In this document: piece after piece, positions 6,477 through 10,108 of the stretch | Numbering within the stretch: position 1 is the first letter of the stretch | How the letters are laid out: each line of letters starts with the position of its first letter | From: Bacteroidales bacterium UBA3834 | Lineage (GTDB): Bacteria; Bacteroidota; Bacteroidia; Bacteroidales; P3 | DNA: 10,108 nucleotides | Reading direction: 5' to 3' | NCBI GenBank assembly: GCA_002392965.1 | Contig: DGIA01000033.1 | Coordinates: 1 to 10,108, forward strand | Made by a program: the position numbers and the translations under genes | Notes under the pieces: generated by a model | Databases searched by the model: none | What the model was told of the DNA's origin: nothing | What the model saw: the letters and a program-made list of their open reading frames with translations, nothing else

Positions 6477-7070
6477 ATGAAAGACTTGATGCCTGTAAAT
6501 GGGCAATTTGCAATGCCCACGCTGGGTTATGACAACTTGGGCGATGTCATAAGCAAGGAGACGCTCGGTTTCCACTATGGCAAACACTTGAAAGCCTACG
6601 TCGATAATCTCAACAAGTTGCTGCCGGGCAGCGGATTGGAGGGGCTTTCGCTTGTCGAGGTGGTGAAGAAAGCCGAGGGCGGCATGTTCAACAATGCCGG
6701 CCAGGTGCTGAACCACGCCATGTATTTTGAGCAATTTGGCAACTCACCCAAAGCCATGAGTCCGAAGTTTACGGCACTGCTGGAACGCGATTTCGGCAGC
6801 GTGGAGGCCTTCAAGAAGGAGTTCGAGCAGAAAGGTGCGACGCTCTTCGGCAGCGGCTGGGTGTGGCTCTCGATGGACAAGGAGGGGAAGCTGGTCATCA
6901 CACAGCAGAAGAACGCCGAAAATCCTGTCACCATGGGTCTCACGCCCCTGTTGACCTTTGACGTGTGGGAGCACGCCTATTACCTCGACTACCAGAACCG
7001 TCGAGCCGACCATCTCGCCGCTCTCTGGCAGATTGTCGATTGGGCTATCGTGGAGAGCCGCCTATGTTAG
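6477..7070 (+). CDS. sodB: Iron/manganese superoxide dismutase
   Basis: A 197-residue cytoplasmic superoxide dismutase converting superoxide to oxygen and hydrogen peroxide. The four metal ligands are in place: His33 (FHYGKH), His80 (NHAMYF), Asp162 and His166 (FDVWEHAYY). Gln76 in FNNAGQVLNH, preceding the second ligand, is the arrangement typical of iron-type enzymes, although Bacteroidales enzymes of this group can be cambialistic (working with Fe or Mn). Length is normal, and there is no signal peptide. The start is the ATG at 6477, about 30 bases after a clear promoter; the next in-frame ATG (codon 5) is a possible alternative. Its last 7 bases overlap the start of yifB (ATGTTAG), so the two are probably cotranscribed and translationally coupled. 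In an anaerobe this is an oxygen-exposure defence gene. Confidence 0.96.
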   Translation: MKDLMPVNGQFAMPTLGYDNLGDVISKETLGFHYGKHLKAYVDNLNKLLPGSGLEGLSLVEVVKKAEGGMFNNAGQVLNHAMYFEQFGNSPKAMSPKFTALLERDFGSVEAFKKEFEQKGATLFGSGWVWLSMDKEGKLVITQQKNAENPVTMGLTPLLTFDVWEHAYYLDYQNRRADHLAALWQIVDWAIVESRLC

Positions 7071-8602
7071 TCAAGACATACGGTAGCGCCATCATCGGTG
7101 TGAATGCGTTGATGGTCACCGTGGAGGTGAATGTCGGCGACGGAGTGGGTTTCTACATGGTGGGCTTGCCGGACAATGCCGTGAAGGAAAGTGCACAGCG
7201 CATCTCTTCGGCTTTCGAGGAGAGCGGATTCCGCATTCCCGGCAAGCGTGTCATCGTCAACCTCGCTCCGGCAGACCTCAAAAAAGAAGGAACCGCCTAT
7301 GACCTCACCATCGCCATCGGGGTGCTGGGTGCCGTAGGCATGGTGAAGGCCGACGAGATGGAGCGTTATGTCATCATGGGTGAACTGGGACTTGACGGCA
7401 CCTTGCGCCCCATCAAAGGCGCGCTTCCCATTGCCATCGAGGCTCGTAGGCAGCAGTACAAAGGACTCATCGTCCCTGCTGAGAATGCCCGCGAGGCCGC
7501 CATCGTCAACAATCTGGAAGTCTATGGCGCCACCAGTCTCAGAGAGGTGGCCGACTTCCTCAACGGCGAAGGCACCATTGAGCAAACCATTGTCGATACC
7601 CGTGCCGAGTTCGCCCGCTCGCTGAACAACTACGAGTACGACTTCGCCGACGTAAAAGGACAAGCCACCGTGAAGCGTTGTCTTGAGATTGCCGCCGCCG
7701 GCGGTCACAACGCCATCATGATAGGCCCTCCCGGTAGCGGAAAGACCATGCTTGCCAAGCGCATGCCGAGCATCCTGCCGCCGCTGACCCTGAGCGAGAG
7801 CCTTGAGACTACGCAGATACACTCTGTGGCGGGTCTCATGCACAAGGAGGACTCGCTGATAGCCGTGAGGCCATTCCGCTCGCCCCACCATACGGTGTCG
7901 GATGTGGCTCTTGTCGGCGGAGGTGTCAACCCCAAGCCCGGCGAGATAAGCCTGGCTCACAATGGAGTGCTGTTTCTCGACGAGCTGCCGGAATTCAAAC
8001 GTACCGTGTTGGAGGTACTCAGGCAACCCATGGAAGAGCGCCGCGTGACCATCAGCCGCGCCAAGATGACCATCGAGTACCCGGCGGCCTTCATGCTCAT
8101 CGCCGCCATGAACCCTTGTCCCTGCGGCTACTACAACCACCCCACCATCGAGTGTACCTGCCCTGCCGGCGCCGTGAAGCGCTACCTGAACAAAGTCAGC
8201 GGCCCGCTGATGGATCGTATCGACATCCATATCGAGGTGACGCCGGTGCCCGTCAGCCAGCTGAACAAGGAGGAGAAATCCGAGAGCAGTGCCGCGATAA
8301 GGGAGCGTGTTGTCGCCGCCCGCGCCATCCAAACGGCTCGCTTTGCCAATCATCCCGGCGTGCACTGCAATGCCCAGATGGGCAGTAAGCTCACGCGACA
8401 ATTTTGTGTCCTCGACGACGAGTGTCGCGCCATCATGGAACAGGCCATGAACCGTCTTGGCCTCTCGGCCCGTGCCTACGACCGCATCCTGCGTGTCAGC
8501 CGCACCATCGCCGACCTCGAGGCAAGCCCCGACATCAAGACCTATCACCTGCAGGAGGCCATTACCTATCGCTCGCTTGACCGCGACAGCTGGGGACAAT
8601 AG
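7064..8602 (+). CDS. yifB: YifB/ComM family Mg-chelatase-like AAA+ ATPase
   Basis: A 512-residue protein, the usual length of the YifB/ComM family. ComM of naturally transformable bacteria is a ring helicase that promotes branch migration during uptake-linked recombination; the role in Bacteroidetes is less well defined. Domains in order: N-terminal ChlI-type domain (GFYMVGLPDNAVKES and VNLAPADLKKEGTAYDL), AAA+ core with Walker A GPPGSGKT (residues 221-228, Lys227) and Walker B VLFLDE (Asp306, Glu307), then a four-cysteine group NPCPCG and CTC (Cys352, 354, 364, 366) that may bind zinc, a SGPLMDRIDIH sensor region, and a C-terminal helical domain. The ATG at 7064 overlaps the superoxide dismutase stop by 7 bases and starts the conserved MLVKTYG opening. 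A long frame on the opposite strand across this gene is a codon-bias shadow. Confidence 0.96.
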   Translation: MLVKTYGSAIIGVNALMVTVEVNVGDGVGFYMVGLPDNAVKESAQRISSAFEESGFRIPGKRVIVNLAPADLKKEGTAYDLTIAIGVLGAVGMVKADEMERYVIMGELGLDGTLRPIKGALPIAIEARRQQYKGLIVPAENAREAAIVNNLEVYGATSLREVADFLNGEGTIEQTIVDTRAEFARSLNNYEYDFADVKGQATVKRCLEIAAAGGHNAIMIGPPGSGKTMLAKRMPSILPPLTLSESLETTQIHSVAGLMHKEDSLIAVRPFRSPHHTVSDVALVGGGVNPKPGEISLAHNGVLFLDELPEFKRTVLEVLRQPMEERRVTISRAKMTIEYPAAFMLIAAMNPCPCGYYNHPTIECTCPAGAVKRYLNKVSGPLMDRIDIHIEVTPVPVSQLNKEEKSESSAAIRERVVAARAIQTARFANHPGVHCNAQMGSKLTRQFCVLDDECRAIMEQAMNRLGLSARAYDRILRVSRTIADLEASPDIKTYHLQEAITYRSLDRDSWGQ

Positions 8603-8605
8603 TCT

Positions 8606-8651
8606 GGCATCCGATGCCGGACCCACTCTTCCCCGGATACGTGGAATCCGG
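8606..8651 (+). other. Two small hairpins just after yifB
   Basis: GGCAT (8606-8610) pairs with ATGCC (8614-8618) over a 3-base loop, and CCGGAT (8633-8638) pairs with ATCCGG (8646-8651) over a 7-base loop. They start 4 bases after the yifB stop. Neither is followed by a T run, so they are not classic intrinsic terminators; they could stabilise the mRNA 3' end or support factor-dependent termination. Confidence 0.45.
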
Positions 8652-8688
8652 TTGTTGGCTACCTTTTCCCTCCAGGGTTGCTCCGTAT

Positions 8689-8754
8689 CACCTCCGTCTT
8701 ACCTCCGTCTTACCTCCGTCTCACCTCCGTCTCACCTCCGTCTCACCTCCGTTG
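8689..8754. repeat. Six tandem 11-bp units, (C/T)ACCTCCGTCT
   Basis: Six head-to-tail 11-bp units span 8689-8754. Units 1, 4 and 5 read CACCTCCGTCT, units 2 and 3 read TACCTCCGTCT, and unit 6 is degenerate at its last bases (CACCTCCGTTG). The repeated core CACCTCC equals the anti-Shine-Dalgarno core at the 3' end of 16S rRNA; the left edge (8687-8695, ATCACCTCC) matches nine bases of that end. The repeat count is a likely strain-variable feature. The array is seen directly; no function is established. Confidence 0.93.
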
Positions 8755-8765
8755 AAAGACGGAGG
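8746..8765. repeat. Inverted repeat at the end of the 11-bp array
   Basis: CCTCCGT (8746-8752) within the last tandem unit is the reverse complement of ACGGAGG (8759-8765), with a 6-base loop TGAAAG. Because AGACGGAGG (8757-8765) is complementary to the core of every full upstream unit, the downstream arm could pair with any of them, giving alternative hairpins in RNA or slipped cruciforms in DNA. A purine-rich tract with AGGAGGTG (8776-8783) follows and could pair with the same units. Confidence 0.75.
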
Positions 8766-8912
8766 AGGGACGGTGAGGAGGTGGAGTCGGGATGGAGGGG
8801 GAGGGGAACCAGATGGGAGTGAGGACGGTGGAAAAAATGTTGATAACGCTTGCCCGAAGGAGCCCGGAATTGTTGAAAAGTGGAAGAAAAACGCAGTTTT
8901 AAAGTGTTAAAA

Positions 8913-8920
8913 TAATTTTG
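8913..8920 (+). promoter_or_regulatory. Possible additional -7 box upstream of rpsL
   Basis: TAATTTTG fits the TAnnTTTG -7 consensus, but no TTG lies at the expected distance upstream (the nearest are 37-40 bases away, at 8870-8875). It may be a weak or secondary start for the ribosomal operon, or chance in AT-rich sequence. Confidence 0.3.
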
Positions 8921-8989
8921 TAGTACACTGATTTCCAGACGCTGCAAAATATTTTAACTTTTTTTAACTGATATTGGAATCCCAGATGC

Positions 8990-9020
8990 TTGGTGGGATA
9001 AAAAAAAGGTTGTATTTTTG
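8990..9020 (+). promoter_or_regulatory. Promoter of the rpsL-rpsG-fusA operon
   Basis: TTG at 8990-8992 and TATTTTTG at 9013-9020 match the -33 and -7 boxes of the Bacteroidetes primary sigma factor with a 20-base spacer. The predicted start just after 9020 gives a leader of about 70 bases before the rpsL ATG. Box sequence and spacing are the same as at the superoxide dismutase promoter. Confidence 0.82.
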
Positions 9021-9096
9021 CAATTCCTTTCGGGGATGATTGTGCCCTGAGATGTAATTGAAAATCAAGTAATAAAAATAAAACAAGTAACAAAAA

Positions 9097-9480
9097 ATGC
9101 CAACAATTCAGCAATTAGTTCGCAAAGGACGTCAGCAGATGGAGTACAAGAGTAAGTCTCCCGCCCTCGACAGCTGCCCGCAGCGTCGTGGTGTCTGCAC
9201 GCGTGTGTACACCACCACCCCCAAGAAACCTAACTCGGCCATGCGTAAGGTGGCCCGTGTACGTTTGACCAACGGCAAGGAGGTCAACGCCTACATCCCG
9301 GGTGAGGGTCACAACCTGCAGGAGCACTCGATCGTGATGATCCGCGGAGGCCGTGTGAAGGACCTTCCCGGTGTGCGTTATCACATCATCCGTGGAGCCC
9401 TGGATACCAGCGGAGTCGATGGCCGTCGCCAGCGTCGTTCGAAATACGGTGCCAAGCGTCCGAAACAGGCCGGCAAGTAA
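9097..9480 (+). CDS. rpsL: 30S ribosomal protein S12
   Basis: A 127-residue S12, the full usual length, a component of the decoding centre of the small ribosomal subunit. The conserved opening PTIQQLVRKGR, the TTTPKKPNSAMRKVARVRL loop and the VKDLPGVRYHIIRG loop are intact. The two lysines whose substitution gives streptomycin resistance in other bacteria (Lys43 and Lys88, counting Met) are both wild type, and Asp89, the site of beta-methylthiolation in E. coli, is present. The start follows an A-rich leader with no Shine-Dalgarno site, common for Bacteroidetes. It opens the str operon and is followed after 52 bases by rpsG. Confidence 0.98.
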   Translation: MPTIQQLVRKGRQQMEYKSKSPALDSCPQRRGVCTRVYTTTPKKPNSAMRKVARVRLTNGKEVNAYIPGEGHNLQEHSIVMIRGGRVKDLPGVRYHIIRGALDTSGVDGRRQRRSKYGAKRPKQAGK

Positions 9481-9485
9481 TTGTC

Positions 9486-9520
9486 AGTTAAGAGTTAAAA
9501 GTTAAGAGTTAAAAGTTAAA
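9486..9520. repeat. Five tandem 7-bp units AGTTAA(G/A) between rpsL and rpsG
   Basis: Bases 9486-9520 are five perfect head-to-tail heptamers in the order AGTTAAG, AGTTAAA, AGTTAAG, AGTTAAA, AGTTAAA. They fill most of the 52-base gap between the two ribosomal protein genes. The AT-rich tract may act as an unstructured, ribosome-accessible spacer; the unit number is likely to vary by slippage. Confidence 0.93.
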
Positions 9521-9532
9521 GCATAGTTAGCA

Positions 9533-10000
9533 ATGAGAAAAGCTAAACCCAAGAAAAGAATCATCCTTCCGGATCCCAAATACAACGATGTGCAGGTGAC
9601 GAAGTTCGTCAACAACCTGATGATGGGCGGCAAAAAGACTATTGCCTACCGTATCTTCTACGATGCCATCGACGTGGTGAGCGACCGCACCAAAGAGGAC
9701 GGTCTTGAAGTGTGGAAGAAGGCCCTGGCCAACGTCACCCCGAGTGTCGAGGTGCGCAGCAAGCGTATTGGTGGCGCCACCTTCCAGATTCCGACCGAGA
9801 TCCGTGCCGAGCGCAAGCAGAGCATCGGTATGAAGAACCTTATCAACTTCTCGCGCAAGCGCAGTGAGAAGACGATGGCCCTCAAGCTGGCCGCCGAGAT
9901 TCAGGCTGCCTACAAGGAAGAGGGTGCCGCCTTCAAGCGCAAGGAGGATATCCACCGTATGGCCGACGCCAACAAGGCCTTCTCGCACTTCCGCGCGTAA
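9533..10000 (+). CDS. rpsG: 30S ribosomal protein S7
   Basis: A 155-residue S7, full usual length, a primary 16S rRNA-binding protein that nucleates assembly of the 30S head and contacts the E-site tRNA. Recognisable stretches are MRKAKPKKRIILPDPKYND, VTKFVNNLMMGGKKTIAY, the VRSKRIGGATFQIPTEI beta hairpin region and the C-terminal NKAFSHFRA. It starts at 9533, 12 bases after a 7-bp tandem repeat array, and is followed by fusA after 31 bases, the conserved str-operon order. In E. coli S7 represses its own operon by binding the rpsL-rpsG gap; the gap here is short and repetitive and does not obviously hold such a structure. Confidence 0.98.
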   Translation: MRKAKPKKRIILPDPKYNDVQVTKFVNNLMMGGKKTIAYRIFYDAIDVVSDRTKEDGLEVWKKALANVTPSVEVRSKRIGGATFQIPTEIRAERKQSIGMKNLINFSRKRSEKTMALKLAAEIQAAYKEEGAAFKRKEDIHRMADANKAFSHFRA

Positions 10001-10031
10001 CAATAAATATATAAAGGCGAAACAAAACAGT

Positions 10032-10108
10032 ATGTCAGACCTCCACAATACAAGGAACATAGGCATTATGGCCCACATCGACGCCGGCAAGACGACGACG
10101 ACGGAGCG
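10032..10108 (+). CDS. fusA: Elongation factor G, N-terminal fragment
   Basis: The first 25 codons of a gene cut by the right window edge. The translation begins MSDLHNTRNIGIMAHIDAGK and continues TTTTER, containing the G1/P-loop AHIDAGKTT of translational GTPases; the NIGIMAHIDAGKTTTTER stretch is the EF-G signature. EF-G drives tRNA-mRNA translocation on the ribosome. Its place after rpsL and rpsG fits the str operon. The 31-base gap before it is AT-rich with no feature of note. Confidence 0.95.
   Translation, partial: MSDLHNTRNIGIMAHIDAGKTTTTE

Larger units (their letters stand above)
8603..9096. other. 494-base intergenic region between yifB and rpsL
   Basis: No convincing gene is present; short frames here read repetitive Pro/Ser/Arg-rich peptides. 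From left to right it holds two small hairpins, a CT-rich 11-bp tandem repeat, a short inverted repeat switching to a G-rich strand (about 8760-8830), then AT-rich sequence with runs such as TTTTAACTTTTTTTAAC and the str-operon promoter. The AT-rich leader from about 9027 to 9096 has no strong structure that I can see by eye. A small RNA gene in the first half cannot be excluded. Confidence 0.7.

Noticed and set aside
7067..8626. 519-residue open frame on the - strand across yifB
   Set aside because: Shadow of a high-GC coding gene; the + strand reading is a complete YifB with Walker A and B motifs.
8687..8765. CRISPR array
   Set aside because: Units are 11 bp and directly adjacent with no spacers, and there are no cas genes in the window.
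8790..8818. Possible G-quadruplex in the G-rich strand after the repeat array
   Set aside because: Three G runs are close together, but the fourth needs an 8-base loop, so it does not meet the usual loop limit; too weak to list.
8838..8846. TGTTGATAA resembling a DnaA box
   Set aside because: One mismatch to TGTGGATAA and isolated; no cluster of boxes, AT-rich unwinding element or dnaA/dnaN neighbour to suggest an origin.
8614..8910. Short + strand frames with Ser/Pro/Arg-rich repeats across the 11-bp array
   Set aside because: They arise from the tandem repeat itself in more than one frame and have no coding signature or start context.

Overview
The window looks like a chromosomal segment of an anaerobic member of the Bacteroidales (Bacteroidetes). 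The signs are a pyruvate:ferredoxin oxidoreductase, an rpsL-rpsG-fusA str cluster, two promoters with the Bacteroidetes -7 box TAnnTTTG, A-rich leaders without strong Shine-Dalgarno sites, and a YifB-type ATPase. All genes lie on the + strand. The first and last genes are cut by the window edges. The genus cannot be fixed from this sequence.

Layout. Bases 1-1173 hold the C-terminal third of pyruvate:ferredoxin oxidoreductase, closed by a strong hairpin at 1187-1218. Bases 1233-4567 hold a tightly packed four-gene cassette: two divergent DUF488 genes, a gene for a probable dual-OB-fold protein with a coiled coil, and a gene for a multidomain predicted nuclease (DprA/SLOG-like Rossmann region, Myb-like helix-turn-helix, PD-(D/E)xK nuclease, second Myb-like helix-turn-helix). 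The first three genes are joined by TAATG stop/start overlaps. Parts of the cassette are much more AT-rich than the flanking housekeeping genes. This is the part most likely to be an under-described system; I infer a genome-defence or DNA-processing role, which is unproven.

Bases 4686-6357 encode a CobW/COG0523 metal-chaperone GTPase with a 20-histidine loop, followed closely by a YraN/UPF0102 nuclease-fold protein and an intrinsic terminator. A new promoter then drives an iron/manganese superoxide dismutase whose end overlaps the start of yifB/comM (6477-8602).

Bases 8603-9096 are a 494-base gap with small hairpins, six tandem 11-bp units carrying the CACCTCC anti-Shine-Dalgarno core, a G-rich strand, and promoter elements for the str operon. 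Ribosomal protein genes rpsL and rpsG follow, separated by a 7-bp tandem repeat, then the first 25 codons of fusA.

Functional reading: central anaerobic carbon metabolism, oxygen and metal stress handling, DNA uptake/recombination and translation genes make up an ordinary backbone, into which the 3.3-kb nucleic-acid-handling cassette appears to have been placed directly after the oxidoreductase terminator.
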